64,000 bases of DNA from Heterocephalus glaber (GCF_000247695.1 NW_004624805.1:4346670-4410669); one strand, 5' to 3'; numbered from the stretch's first letter, positions 45,559 to 56,984 are shown. Notes: generated from the letters alone by a model not told the origin. A program made the numbers and translations.

Positions 45559-46404
45559 AGTGGGTCTTTCCTATTGAAGAAAGAATCCTGTAAGAATTTA
45601 ATGGAGCTGGGAACTAAGGTGGTGATGTTTAACAGGCACATGTTAGTGCTTTGACTATTACTCAGTCTTATGATTTTTTTTTTATTATAGCCATGGGGTT
45701 TTTGGATTTAGGGACAGAAAGCATTATAGGTGATTCTTTAGGTAGGGTAAGAAAAAAACACAGGACACATTTGGTGTGAGGAGGATACAGACAAACTCAG
45801 TAGGTAACGTATTGAGGTCTATGAAAGGGGGTACTGAGGAGAAATTAGTTATAAGGACAATAATTGCATCATTATCCTTTGAGAAGGAATTTATAGACCA
45901 GCCATGGCAGAGCCAGCCACTGGCAGGTTGCTGGTGGAATGACAGCGTTGAGCCTCCATGAATCAGGGCTTCTCTGGGCAGGATCAGAGAATCCTAAAAG
46001 AAGGAGCATGAGAAGTTGGATTTTTGCTGGCCTGGTCCAGGCCCTTGGGCTTGCTGTTCATCTCTGCTGTCCTCGGCTTCTTGTCCTGGTCATCTGGTTC
46101 TGATCAACTTGATCTTAGCATCAGAGATGGAGTGAGAAGTCCACGTGGCAGGAAAGTCAAGCTTTAAAAAAAGAGAGAAATATGAATCTATGAGTCTATA
46201 CCCTTTAATTTAGTTTCACACAGGATAGTTAAGAGTGTCCACCAAAGTTGCTTCCAGCAGGACTGGAGGGAGTCTTTGAGCTGGTGTCTCGTCTAATAAT
46301 AGAGTCTTGTGGGAAAGCCTTCGTCTCCTGGCAGCTCATTGCTGAAGGAGCCTTTCACAGAGTTCATGTTACCTTGTAAGATGTTGATAAGCTACTTGCA
46401 GTCT

Positions 46405-46740
46405 CTGTATTAGTCTGCTTCCCATCACTGTAGCAAATACCTGATATTAACAAGCTTAAAAAGAGGAAAGGGTTATTTTGGCTCACGGTTTCAGAGGTTT
46501 CAGTCCATGTTTGGTTGACTTCGTTGCTTTTGGATCTGGGCAAGGCAGAACATCATGGTGGGAGCAGGTGGTAGAGCAAAGGTGCTCATGGGAGCCAGGA
46601 ACCAAAGAGAGAAAGAGAAAGGGGGGCTGGAGACCAAAGCTGTAGCACACAGGCCTTTGGAGGACATTGCAGGTCCAGAATCCAGCAGTCTCCTTTCATG
46701 AGCATGCACTGGTGAAGTCCTCTGTCCTGGTGTGTCAGGC
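46405..46740 (-). mobile_element. MaLR-type LTR, antisense, inside the provirus
   Basis: tattagtctgcttcccatca through ggttattttggctcacggtt to the ggaggacattgcaggtccag region; the same family as 50.03 kb in the same orientation. Confidence 0.65.
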
Positions 46741-46749
46741 CAGCTCTGA

Positions 46750-47200
46750 CCTCAAGAGGGTAATGTACGTTTCCCTGTAGCAGTGGGACACAGATTGAGA
46801 ACTAAGGGAAGGACTTGAGGCAAACTAAATGCTGTGCACATTTTTGCCAGTTGGGTTTTATGGCATCTTGGGTTTGTTCCACTAACCCAGAAGACTGAGG
46901 ATGAGAGACACAATGAAAATGCTGATACATGTGGACCGGGCTTTACAAATGTTTTGAACAATTCTCCCTGTGAAACAACTCCTGCAGTAACTATGAAGTT
47001 CTCAGGGAACCCCTCAGCTTGGTATCATTTTTTCTATTAAGACGTTGGCTGCTACATTGGTTGTAGCCTAGCAGCAAGAGGAAAACTCCAACCCAACATG
47101 TAAACAGTGACCAAAATATATTTATATCCTTGTGAGGCAGGGAGTGGGAGAAAGTCTAATTGCTGCACTTTAAAAGGACTATTTGGCAAGGGAAAACGAT
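46750..47200 (-). pseudogene. ERV integrase remnant
   Basis: Around 47100-47170 the minus strand encodes QLDFLPLPASQGYKYILVTV, matching the first strands of the retroviral integrase catalytic core with its first acidic residue. Further down (46.96-46.75 kb) KTQLAK and LPQVLPLVLNL match the segment after the third catalytic residue. Stops and shifts separate the two. Confidence 0.75.
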
Positions 47201-47839
47201 CTGCAGAAGCATGAAGTCACTTTCTAGGATTACACTGGGTACGTAGTTTTAAAAGTTGGTACACTCGATGAGCAATGGTGGGTAAGACTCTCCAGTAATA
47301 TGGCTTTCCCCACTGGACAGTCTTGTCAGTCTTCCTGTGAACTGGTCATGCATAAAGGCCAAAACTGAAAAAATAAAATAAAATTTAAAAATAAAATAAA
47401 GGCCCAAACTCCCCTTCTCCCCCACAAAAGGATAACATTTCCTTTTGCAGCTGGTTGGGAGGACAGAGTACCGATTTGGGCCCACCCAGATACATCACTT
47501 TGTAGCAAACGAGCAGACTTATTTCTCCCACGTCCCCTTTCAGCCTCGGGGAAGTAGCGTGGGGCTGTAGTAGCATGTGGCATAAGTCTGGAACTGCGGA
47601 GGCTGTGGAAACAGCAAAGCCTTTAGAAGCCGGGACATGAGCCAGGCTCATGACAAGACACTACTCTGGCAGCAGCTGAGCTTCCTCCATCTAGACAGAG
47701 GAGTGACTGTGACTTTCATGGTGGCTGGAGCCTGTGGAGTTTCTGCCTCCTTTGCTTTCTGAGGCCTGAGCAGAGGAGTAAGTCTGGACTTAAAGATAGC
47801 TTCCAGCCACGGACCCTGTCCAAAGACAAGGATGCAGCC

Positions 47840-47960
47840 TCTTCTTTTTTATTTGTTGTCCCAAGGAAGTTAAAAATCCTCTGTGCTTCTGGAGTATGCC
47901 TAAGTTGTGTGCTACTCCAAAGGCATGTAGGCTGCATGAAGGTCGACACCCTCATCTTTA
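47840..47960 (-). pseudogene. ERV RNase H remnant
   Basis: From 47924 downwards the minus strand reads AFGVAH, then HRGFLTS and QQIKK, typical of the C-terminal half of gammaretroviral RNase H. The preceding Asp-Ser motif is degraded and stops occur upstream in frame. Confidence 0.7.
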
Positions 47961-48211
47961 GCTGGAAGGCACGCTCTCGTGAAGGCATGAAGTACAGATC
48001 TGTCGTCAGAAAGGGACTCAGATGCCATCGTCCCATCAGGAAGACTGTAGTATTTCCAGCTTGCTGATGACCTCCAGGTTGTCTGAGATAAGACCCACAT
48101 GTAGACCAGGAGCATTCCTGTAGGTCCAGCCGAGGGTGAAGAGTTCATCAGTGAAGGCAGTTCAGACCACCATCCGGAAGAGGAAGCAGGCAGCAGAGTT
48201 GAGCAGAGTTG

Positions 48212-48560
48212 TAGTTTGGATATTAAACATCCACCCAAGGCTCAGTGCTAATTGTTTGGTCACCGGGCTGTGACATTATTGGGAATGGTGGAACCTTTAG
48301 GGGTGAGAGGAAGTTAGGTCATTGGGGCATGGTTTGAAGGGAGCACTGAGTCTGGGACCCCTTCCTTTTCTCTGCTTCCCAGCTGCCATGAAGTGAGCAG
48401 TCATCCTTCACCACGCACTCCCATGGTGATGTGCTGTGCTGCAACAGGACCAAAGAGCACGGACTAAACCACTGAAACCGTGAGGTGAAATAAACTTTTC
48501 CTTCTTTTGAGTTGCACATCACAGGTATTTTTGTCACAGCAATGAAAATCTGCCTGACAC
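48212..48560 (+). mobile_element. MaLR-type LTR, sense, inside the provirus
   Basis: Runs from gtagtttggatattaaacat through ggtggaacctttaggggtga to gaggtgaaataaacttttcc (poly(A) signal aataaa) and tgtcacagcaatgaaaatct. It is opposite in orientation to the other two MaLR LTRs in the provirus. Confidence 0.7.
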
Positions 48561-48867
48561 AACCTGCACACCAGTTTTAGTCTGTGTTAGACAACCGGCT
48601 TTCTTACAGATCACGCTGGGAGGTGAGGAACTGATCAGTCGAGGCTCTGCAGTCCTACCTAGAGAGACAGATAGTCCTCATCTGAGAGGGAAGCAGGGCA
48701 GCAGAGCGAGCAGATTACAGTAGGTGACCAGGAGTTGAAATGAGGAGAGAAGGACAATCTCATGGTCAGGGGATGATCAGAGAGATATCGGGCATCTTAA
48801 GAGTTAAGGTCTTCCTCAGAAAGAACAGAGACGGCCGGAAGAGATCTTGTGACAATCGTTTTTTTTT

Positions 48868-48957
48868 GTTGTTGTTTTTTTAAGTACCAGAGATCAAACT
48901 CAGGACCTTGTGCTTTCGAGGCAGGCACGGTGCCACTGAGCTAAGTCCCCGACCCTT
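48868..48957 (-). mobile_element. ID SINE in the provirus
   Basis: gtaccagagatcaaactcag ... gagctaagtccccgaccc, preceded by a T-rich tail. Confidence 0.85.
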
Positions 48958-49589
48958 CAGTAGCTTTAATGAGAATGGAGGTGGCAGTAACTGGCTTCAG
49001 ACAGGAAGGTAATCTTCGGAGCGCTGTGTCTGCTTGCTGCCTCTGGTACCCTGTTGGCCTCTTCTCCCTGCCATAGGGCTAAGTGATGACACCTGGAGCA
49101 TGTCCTTCCCATTCATAAATAAACAGGTAGAAAAGGAGCTCATAATTAGGGTGTTCCAAAGAGGGGGCTGAAGTCATTTGGTTGGTTTGTCCTCAAAGGA
49201 TTGTTTGCTGTAGAATAGCATCAGGAGAGGAGAACTTTTTAGTATATTGCAGAAGGGCTGGGACAGCAAAGAAAAGTTTGGTGGACAGTTCCACCAGTAA
49301 CCTCCAAGTCATAAAAACACCCAGAGCTGTGTTGTATGTGAGGAAGAGAGAAATCTCAAATGCCCTGAAGTCAGGAAGGGTCCAGAGTCAGTCCCTTTGA
49401 TGTCCAGATGTGACTCAAAATTTGATGTAAGTCTGACAGAACTGAAGTGTTTCCTTTGACACTTTGTTAGGTCCAGGAGAGGACAGAGCATGGGGCAGTG
49501 GGTGCTGTCAACTCGGGGAACATAAGAATAGATCATCTGAGAGAGGAAACCACCCCTCCACATGGAATTGGGAAACTCTGAGTGAACTG

Positions 49590-49952
49590 TGTTATTAGGC
49601 AACTATGGGTTAACTGGGTAACTCTGCTCTTTGCAAAATGCACCTGAGTAACCATGACAACGTCTATAATCTGTCACCAAAGGAGCGGAAGGGACTCAGA
49701 AAGTCCTGCCAGAACTCTGCCCTCCCATTCTCCACCGCTCTGCTTTGTGTAGATCCTGCTTGCTCTGTTCCCAGGGAAACTCCAGTGGAATTAAGTTTCA
49801 GAGATATCAAAAGAGGTACATAAGGAAGCACTCTTGAGACTGACAGGAGTCACTCGCTGAGCTGCCAGCATGATTAAAAGCTGCTTTTTGCTCCTATCTT
49901 TGTGTTAAAGAGTTATCTGTCTGGAGTCCTCACCATTTCCTGCTTCACATCC
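49590..49952 (+). mobile_element. Possible solitary LTR
   Basis: Begins TG and ends CA. Near the end, attaaaagctgctttttgct and ctggagtcctcacc look like a poly(A) signal, R and U5 of a class I LTR. It is opposite to the surrounding provirus. No target duplication seen. Confidence 0.35.
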
Positions 49953-50029
49953 ACATATTGAAGAAGATTGAACCATATTGGAAGGAGACGTCAGCTTAAA
50001 TCTAAAGAATTTGAGAAAAGGGGGTAGGA

Positions 50030-50435
50030 GTTTCATTATTCTTAGTTACTTTCCTCATTGCTGAGACACAATACCTGACACCTACAATTTAAAGGAGGAA
50101 AAGTTTATTTTGCTTCACAGTTTGTAGAGGTTTCTGTTCATAACTGGCTGGCTCCAAAGCAGGGTGGCATGGCAGAGGAGACTTGGTAGCATGCTGCTGC
50201 AAAGTAGAGAGAGATCAAGGGAGAAGGAGGGAGATGTACACTTCCAGGTCACACCCACAGTGACGACCTCTTCCCACCAGACTCTGCCTCCCAGCATCAC
50301 ACCCAGCCGTAAACTCATCAGTGGACTAATCCAGGGATGAGTACCACACACTCATGATCCAATCACTTGTCAAAAGCTCCACCTATGAGTGCATGAGGAT
50401 TTGTGGGGGACATCTAGATACAAACCATAACAAAT
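50030..50435 (-). mobile_element. MaLR-type LTR, antisense, interrupting ERV pol
   Basis: Runs from ttagttactttcctcattgc, ggaggaaaagtttattttgc to tgatccaatcacttgtcaaa and tacaaaccataacaaa. Its insertion ends the RT-like segment. Confidence 0.7.
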
Positions 50436-50468
50436 ACACACCTGGGGAAAGACTTTCCAAGTGTATTG

Positions 50469-50830
50469 TTAACCCTTCCAGGTAAAGCAAAGAGGTTGCC
50501 AGTCAGGGTGTGCTAGTATACTGAAGAAACTGCTACAGAGGTCAATACCTGAAAAGTATTGGCTCTTGGGGAGACCATTGGACAACAAGGTATGACCCAA
50601 TCTCTGCACTCTTCCATTAGGTTTTTGTACAGACAGGATGGGAGTAATGCAAGGGCTGATGGAGAGTAAAGACAAGTTTCTTAAATATAAAGTTGCCCAC
50701 TGTAGGTTGTAAGCCAGCCACAGCCTCAGAATTTGAGCGAGGGAGGTTTGCTTGGGGAGAGGATTGGAAAGTGGATTGTTATGATCCACTTGGACGTGAA
50801 CTGGAGATGCTGAATGGATGAGGGCAACAT
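50469..50830 (-). pseudogene. ERV reverse transcriptase remnant
   Basis: The minus-strand frame (106-codon open part, 50789-50469) has SPCITPILSVQKPNGR followed by QYFSGIDLCSSFF and PLCFTW, in the order of the RT fingers/palm entry of gammaretroviral Pol. The upstream frame (to about 50830) has the expected Val-Gln-Val lead-in. An MaLR LTR cuts the element 30-40 bp downstream. Catalytic YxDD is not recognisable. Confidence 0.75.
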
Positions 50831-51129
50831 CAGTATTGGATGTGCCCAGAGGTTCCTGGGGGCAATTCCTGGAAGAGAGGATGCAGGCATCCCTGGGTAG
50901 GGGCTCATTCTGAAAGGGCAGAGTCTTCTAACATCTCACCCTTGGGGGAGAAAAAAGATAGGGGCTTGATATGCTTCCATAAAATCCAACAAAAGATGGG
51001 TAGAGGCTGAAAGAGCGAGTAGGAAACAGAGACTTTCCAAGAAGGGGCCTCACTGGAAAGCCGTGGGGAGAGATTTGGGAACTGTCAGAGGTTCGTTAGC
51101 TACCCTCACCGTTTGGGTCAGTTCAGAGC

Positions 51130-51235
51130 TCCAGAGAGGGTACGTTGAAAGTGGTGGGATTGAAGGACCTCAGACAGAGTAGCTCCACCATCAGCCAGAG
51201 CTCCGACTAGTACAGTCCTAATTTTAATACATAAT
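51130..51235 (-). pseudogene. ERV protease-like remnant
   Basis: One minus-strand frame reads ALADGGATLSEV, which fits the aspartic protease active-site loop (hydrophobic-D-x-G-A-T/S) of retroviral proteases with one residue changed. It lies between the gag-like and RT-like pieces. Confidence 0.5.
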
Positions 51236-51581
51236 TCCCCTAACTGGTTGGTTTTAAGTAGGAGAAGTATCCTCTAAATATCCCCCAAAGCACCCATAGT
51301 TTTATTTGGAAGGAAAGGGCAAAGTATGCTTGTCAGAGTTTAATTGTAACCAGCATTTGTACATAAAATGGTTTTTTTTTAATGGCCTGTATGCTTAGTG
51401 AAAAGCAGGCCTTTTGGTTGTGTGTAGGGCCGTCAGGATGTCCCACACCCCCTCCCATTTTTCAAATTGGAGGTCCATTTTTTTGGCAGTTTCCTCCTTG
51501 CGCTCTGAAGCTCAAGTAGCTGTTTTCATCTTTTTCTTGGATCTTTGGTTAGCTAAGGAGTTGGTTAGTTAGGGAGGCTAT

Positions 51582-51842
51582 TCAGGAGGAACATTTTGCT
51601 GCCCAATTGTGATCATGTTTTACCAGGGTGCTGAGAGCCTCCAGAAGTCCAGCCACGAAGACAGAGCTAGAGGTCTCACCATTCAATTCCTTGATCCCTG
51701 AGTTTTGTTGAGAAGTTTGTTCAAATCTGCTGAAGTAATCAAAGGAGGTTGACTGTACTTTCTTGGAATCCAGTTCCCCTGACAGGGGAAATCTAAGGAA
51801 GGGCCTTTGGCGGGCTGGTCGCTGCTCTTTGCTCCTTGTCAC
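51582..51842 (-). pseudogene. ERV gag-like remnant
   Basis: An open stretch of 86 codons containing LLEALSTLVKHDHNW, which resembles the start of a gammaretroviral capsid helix block, followed downstream by Lys/Glu-rich coding-like sequence. Position just upstream of the protease-like motif supports the call; similarity alone is weak. Confidence 0.45.
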
Positions 51843-52391
51843 ATCGTGGGCCTGGCCAGTTTAAAAACCTCAAGGAAGCTTTCCATCCAGCAGCTAACAT
51901 CTCCTCCCAGGCCAGCCCAGGCCCTAGAAGCCTGTGACGTGCAGGTGTTGGTCATGACCTGAAAACCCAGGTTGCGAAGTGCTCGTGATCAGGCTGAAGT
52001 CATGTGAGCTCAAGGGAGTCAGTGTTGGGGTTCAGGACAATGGGTTGACAGTGGCTGAGTGTTCTGATTTAGTCTGAGGACCACTAGAGCAAAACTCTAA
52101 CCCTAAAAGGAACTATTAGGAAAGCGCCTAGGGGGTGAAGGAGTGAGAGTGTGGGAGAGAGGATCTTGGGGAGTGTGGAAGTGGGTGAGGAGTGGCATGA
52201 AGGGTAGAGTGGAAAGGGCGGGGAAGGGCAGATGCTCAGGCAAGGGGACTTAGTGACAGTGCGCCAGTGGTTTTAGTCTTATCATTAGCACTAATGTCTC
52301 TTTTAAATTTATTGAGTCACGTATTTAATTTGAAATTATTGTCTTTGAGAATGGCTACAAGAGATTCTTGGGCCCATTTAGAAGTTTCATG

Positions 52392-52640
52392 GAGCGGGGG
52401 ATTTAGCTCAGTGGTTCCGGCACCCGCCTTGCAAGCACAAGGTCCCGAGTTCAATCCCCGGTACCAAAAAACAAAAACAAAACAGAAGTTTCATGGAAGC
52501 CCAGGATGGTGGCCCACGCCTGTAATCCCAGCACTTGGGAGGCTGAGGCAGGAGGATCCCTTCAAGTTCAAGGACATCCTGGGCTACATAGTGAGTTCAA
52601 GACCAACCTGAAATACATAGCAACATCCTGCCTCAAAAAA
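52392..52640 (+). mobile_element. ID with target duplication, then B1
   Basis: ID 52394-52483 is flanked by agaagtttcatgga; a B1 (52497-52640) starts at once after the second copy. Confidence 0.9.
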
Positions 52641-52664
52641 ATGAAAACAAAAATGCCAAGTAAA

Positions 52665-53060
52665 GAGTGTAGTGGGGCATGGTGGTACACACTTGTAATC
52701 GCAGCAGTCTGGGAGACAGAGGCAGGAGGATTGAGTTCAAGCCCAGCCTGGGCAATTTAGAGACTTGGAAAGACCTTGTCTCAAGATGAAAAAAAAGCCA
52801 GGGATGTAGCTCAGTGGTGCCATCTCTGCCTGGCAAGTGCAAGGTCTTAAGTTCAATTACCTGTACCCTCCCAAAATTATCAAGATGAAAAAAAAATTTT
52901 TTTGGTACTGGGGAACGAACTCAGGTCTTTGTGCTTTCGAGGCAGACAGCGGAACCAGTGAGCAAAATCCCCAGCCCTAAAAAAAAGAAAATTATTTTAA
53001 AGGGCTGAAGATGCAGCTCAGTGCAAAGGCCCTGGATTTAATCTCTAGTATGGCATTAAT
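52665..53060. mobile_element. SINE cluster: B1-dID (+), ID (-), dID (+)
   Basis: B1-dID 52670-52870; antisense ID 52900-52977 (ggtactggggaacgaactca); dID 52998-53060 (gctgaagatgcagctcagtg) followed by (TTAA)n. Confidence 0.8.
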
Positions 53061-53089
53061 TAATTAATTAATTAATAATGCTCCCTACT

Positions 53090-53285
53090 GCCAGGAGTGG
53101 TGGTGCATGGTTGTAATCCCAGCACTCAGGAGGCTAAGGCAGGAGAATTGCCACAAATTTGAGGCCAGCCTGGGCTGCATAGTGAGTTCAGGGCCAGCCT
53201 GAACTATCTAGCAAGACTCTGTCTCAAAAAACCAATAATAATAATAAAATAATATAATAATAATAATAATAATAATAATGCTTCC
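53090..53285 (+). mobile_element. B1 SINE with (AAT)n tail
   Basis: gccaggagtggtggtgcatg ... gactctgtctcaaaaaacca, then an (aat)n tail 53233-53278. Confidence 0.9.
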
Positions 53286-54070
53286 TGCTTCCTGATAGGT
53301 TCAGTATTTTCTTTGTTGCAATTGTGAATAGAAAAGCTTTGGAATTTCAGAATTCCCTCATTTTAGCCAATAAAGTTTTGGGCCAACTCGGGTTCTCTGG
53401 GTCCAAGGCTTAGCCAATTCCCATTTTCTGAATCCTAACCTTTAGCCACAGAACCAGGTGGAGAGAGAGGAGGTGGCTGCTCAGCAGAAGTTCAGAACCT
53501 GGTCTCCCCTCCTGCAGGAACTGGCAGGCAGGCATCGCCACACCCAGCCGGGCACAGGCATCTCAATAACCCTGAGGTCACTGCATTTTTGTGATGTGCG
53601 TTTTGATGACTCATGGTGCTCCTCGGTAGTTGAGGCTTTAGGGGAACTCCCAACCTCCCCAAAGTGAGTCTTTTACAAGGACCAGGGGTGTGGTAAGAGC
53701 CCCTCCACTGCCTCTGCTCTCCCTGGTGGCTGCAGCCCTGGAACACAGCGGGGACAGGGACTCAGCACGGGCAGCGGGCAGTGCCCTCAGGCAATGGGCA
53801 GCACAAACACTGCACCACAAAGCCAGCCTCTGACCACAAGCTGCTGGCTGGAACTTAAGGTATTCCGATCTGTTTCCTCAAGCTTGAACTTCCAACATTA
53901 AAAATTAAAAACTGGTTAAAAGTTATCTTTTTCCAACTTTGATATTATTCAATTTCTAACGATACAATAAGCAACATCAGAGGTCCATCGCTATTCGTTA
54001 GAAGGAATAAATTCTATGTAAAGAGATGAGTTGTATCTTAATAGGGCAACCTATCTAGTTAAAGAGGATA
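53285..54070. other. Unassigned intergenic DNA
   Basis: Might include the lost 5' end of the provirus, but no LTR or primer-binding site could be recognised. Confidence 0.3.
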
Positions 54071-54071
54071 A

Positions 54072-54262
54072 AAAAGGTGCACACCTGTAATTCCAGGGAC
54101 GTGGGAGGCTGAGACAGGAGGACCCTAAGTTCGAGTGCAGCCTGGGCAGCTTCGTGACTTAGCTCGAGATTCTGTCTCAAAATAGAAATAAAAAACAAAA
54201 AGGACTGGGGCATGTAGCTCAGTGCTGAGGCCATGGATTCATTCCCCAGTGCTGGGGAAAAA
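54072..54262 (+). mobile_element. B1-dID SINE
   Basis: aaggtgcacacctgtaattc ... ggactggggcatgtagctca. Confidence 0.8.
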
Positions 54263-54364
54263 AACAGAGAGAAAAGAAGAAGACTTTACCATTCTTTAAA
54301 TCAACTTTGTTTAGTTATTGAAGAAATTTTTAAATTACTGAGCTTTTGAAAGGGGAAAAAAAAA

Positions 54365-54620
54365 TCCACTTCCAGGCTGCACTGTAGGACATCTGTTGAT
54401 ATTGTCATGATGGCATTAGGTAACTGCCATGGCAACCTTAATTTAATCCTCCATTGGTGTCTTGGAACACCAGGCAGCCCAGGGAAGCTCGGAGGGAAGC
54501 GGAGGCTGACTCAGTGGGCGACGCAGTCCTGGCCCTGTGACTCAGGGATGCGCCTTGTGCTCAGCCTGGCCACTGGCACCTTAGCTGAGCACAAAACGCA
54601 GCCACTGTGTGCCCTGGGAC
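54365..54620. promoter_or_regulatory. Cluster of factor-site matches (candidate distal element)
   Basis: An X-box-like near-palindrome (gtaactgccatggcaac, 54420-54436) and two TGACTCA AP-1 sites (54507-54513, 54538-54544) lie in non-repeat, GC-richer DNA. Motif matching only. Confidence 0.3.
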
Positions 54621-54739
54621 GGTTTCCACAGAGCAGAGGGCTGGCTTTGTTAAATGCCCCTCTAGAGTCTATTTGCATCAACTTGGAGAAAATTTGTACT
54701 TTGTGCCTAATATGGAGCCTTTATTTCACTTTTATCCTT

Positions 54740-54938
54740 TGGGTGGGGGGGCACTGGGGGTAGAACCCAGGGCCTTTGCTGTGAGCTATGTCCCCAGCCC
54801 TTTTTTATTTTTTATTTTGAGACAAGGCCTCGCTGAGCCACTAAGTCAGCCAAGCTGGGCTTGAACGTGCAATCCTCCTGCCTTAGCCATGCAGAGTGCT
54901 GGAGTTACAGGCCTGTACGGCCTCACCTGGCTCTCTTT
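54740..54938 (-). mobile_element. B1-dID SINE
   Basis: dID gcactgggggtagaacccag ... tatgtccccagccc, B1 tttgagacaaggcctcgctg ... ggcctcacctggc. Confidence 0.8.
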
Positions 54939-54939
54939 G

Positions 54940-55630
54940 TCTTTTAGATGAATCACAGCATAGTCTTCACTTTTATCTTGGAGATGTAAAGCTGTGAAGC
55001 TTTGAAGCGTTCTTTGCTTTGTCTTCTGCTTTTGTTTGAAGGTCTGTGGAAGAAGAGAGTGAAATTGATATATTGTTAGGGTCCATTTCCTGGTGGCGAT
55101 CACAGAAATGAGAATTGTCAGGATTTTACCACATTCAAATCTAGAGCTGCAGTAAAGCTCCTGTCCTTTGCATATACTGTAAGATCTGAGAAAGCAGACT
55201 GCACCATCTCTCCACTCCAACATCTGCTGAGTATCCAGTGTGCTAAGTTCAAAAGATGTATTTCAATGAAAGGAATAAACATAGACAAATTATATCACTA
55301 CTCTAAAAAAGCACCAGAAATGTTTTGGCACGTAGAACTTTCATTCCATTTTTCTGCTTAACACTTCTTAAAAATTATTATTCCATGTGCCTCTACAGCA
55401 AAAGAGAATTTTGTTTGCATGTCTAAATATATATCAAATTCTATTTAGGTTTGGAGAAAATAACATGAAAGAAAACAGAAGTTGTGCAACAGTGAAAGAA
55501 ATTGGGGGAAAAAAAAGAAAAACCCTCACCCTTGGCTTTCACAAATTGTGTGTCAGCATCCCATCTGGGCATGTAGCTTCATTAACACCCCTTCATCTAT
55601 CCATCCATTCATCTATTCATTCATTCATTT
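54940..55630. other. Unassigned intergenic DNA
   Basis: Nothing recognised; (ATTC)n-like run at 55600-55630. Confidence 0.4.
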
Positions 55631-55975
55631 ATTTTGATTTTTTGAGCAAGGTCTCACTATGTAGCCCAAGCTGGCCTTGAACTTGCAACAATCCTCCTGT
55701 CTCAGCCTCCTGGGTGCTATGATGGGATTATGTGTACCACCGGCTCTATCATTAACACACCTTATAATTACAGCCAGCCATGGTGGTGCACACCTGTAAT
55801 CCCAGTCCTCTAGGAGGCTGAGGTAGGAAGATTACAAATTCAAGCCAGCCTGGGCAATTTTGCAATTTAGTGAGACCCTATCTCAAAATAAAAAAGGGGC
55901 TGGAGATGCAGCTCAGTGCCAAGGCCCTGGGTTCAATCCACAATACCAATAATAATAATAATAATAATATTTTTG
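55630..55975. mobile_element. B1 (-) then B1-dID (+) with (AAT)n
   Basis: 55632-55745 antisense; 55772-55950 with gctggagatgcagctcagtg; (aat)n at 55946-55971. Confidence 0.8.
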
Positions 55976-56650
55976 AACGCTTGACCATTTGCAAGCACCT
56001 ACTAAAACAGTTTCCCATAGCTGCACACAGCCTGTTCCCCATCTTTTCTAGGGTCCTCTGAAGTGTTGTGTTGCTAATGAAGTCCCTGTCTGCAGCTCAT
56101 GCTTGTGTCTATAGATTCCCATACCCCGCACTGAAACAGTTAACCGAAAACGGTAGATCTGCTTTTGTGGGGTGCTTCTCTTCCCTAGTGCTTAACAACT
56201 TTATTTTCTCATGTTAGTCAGTCTGTCAAAGCAAAGCAAGATTGCGCACTCTCTGTCAAACTGGTTCCACTTTGTTTCGTGACCTTCCTTCCTTGTTTGC
56301 AGTTTGCCCGCGGAGAGACTGATTCTGCCCCCTCGCAAGTCCTGCTCCCGGAAGAGGTTCTGGCTTCACGCACATCTGCTGTTGGAAGTTCATTTCTCAA
56401 ACTCTGAGACGTGTAATTTTTTAAGTTTCCATAAATTTGCCTTGTGTCACCACAACCTTTTCTATACATATTTTTTAGCCTATTTAAAGTAGTAGTTGTT
56501 TTACTATCCCCATGGGATAGAGGAGCAGGCATGGCTGAAAGCAGTTTCTATGAAAGGTGATGAGGAAACACGGGATTCTTTGTCTGATGGTGCTTGACCA
56601 CTTTTTGTCCTCTGTAGATGAGAGAGACAGTAGAAGGAAATTTTTCCCCC
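55975..56650. other. Unassigned intergenic DNA
   Basis: Overlapping short frames on both strands, none with a domain. Confidence 0.4.
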
Positions 56651-56654
56651 TTTT

Positions 56655-56735
56655 TTGCAATGCCATGGGTTAAACGCAGGGCCCCAGGCACACGAGGCAG
56701 GTTCTTTGCCATTCTCGATATCCCCAGCCCTAGGG
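56655..56735 (-). mobile_element. Old ID-type SINE
   Basis: gcaatgccatgggttaaacg ... cgatatccccagcccta. Confidence 0.55.
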
Positions 56736-56984
56736 AGATTTCTGGGAGGCTCTGGGACTTCCGGATGCACAGCCTGGCCCCAACATCATCTGGCAGTGCC
56801 ATCTGGGGCAGTCGTGGAGGTACAGCCTCTCATGACCTAGGTCCTCTATCCAGTGACAGAGTTACCAGCCGGGATAGTTCTAAGATCCCATTCAGTCCTG
56901 AAGTCACTGATTCCCTTTATGGCCTCAAGACCAAGGAAGTCACTTCCCGGTTTTAGCTTATATTTTAATATAATATCTACTGTA

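Larger units (their letters stand above)
44300..52380 (-). mobile_element. Decayed class I (gammaretrovirus-like) endogenous provirus
   Basis: Read on the minus strand, short segments similar to gag, protease, RT, RNase H, integrase, Env surface and Env transmembrane regions occur in retroviral order from 51.85 down to 44.30 kb. All frames are broken by stops and shifts. Later insertions split it: MaLR LTRs at 50.03-50.44, 48.21-48.56 and 46.41-46.74 kb, ID SINEs near 48.92 and 45.43 kb, a B1 near 44.85 kb and a U2 fragment at 45.54 kb. No paired flanking LTRs were recognised; the 5' side is lost among SINEs beyond 52.4 kb. It is ancient and non-functional, and in the same orientation as ARHGAP12. 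Confidence 0.75.
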
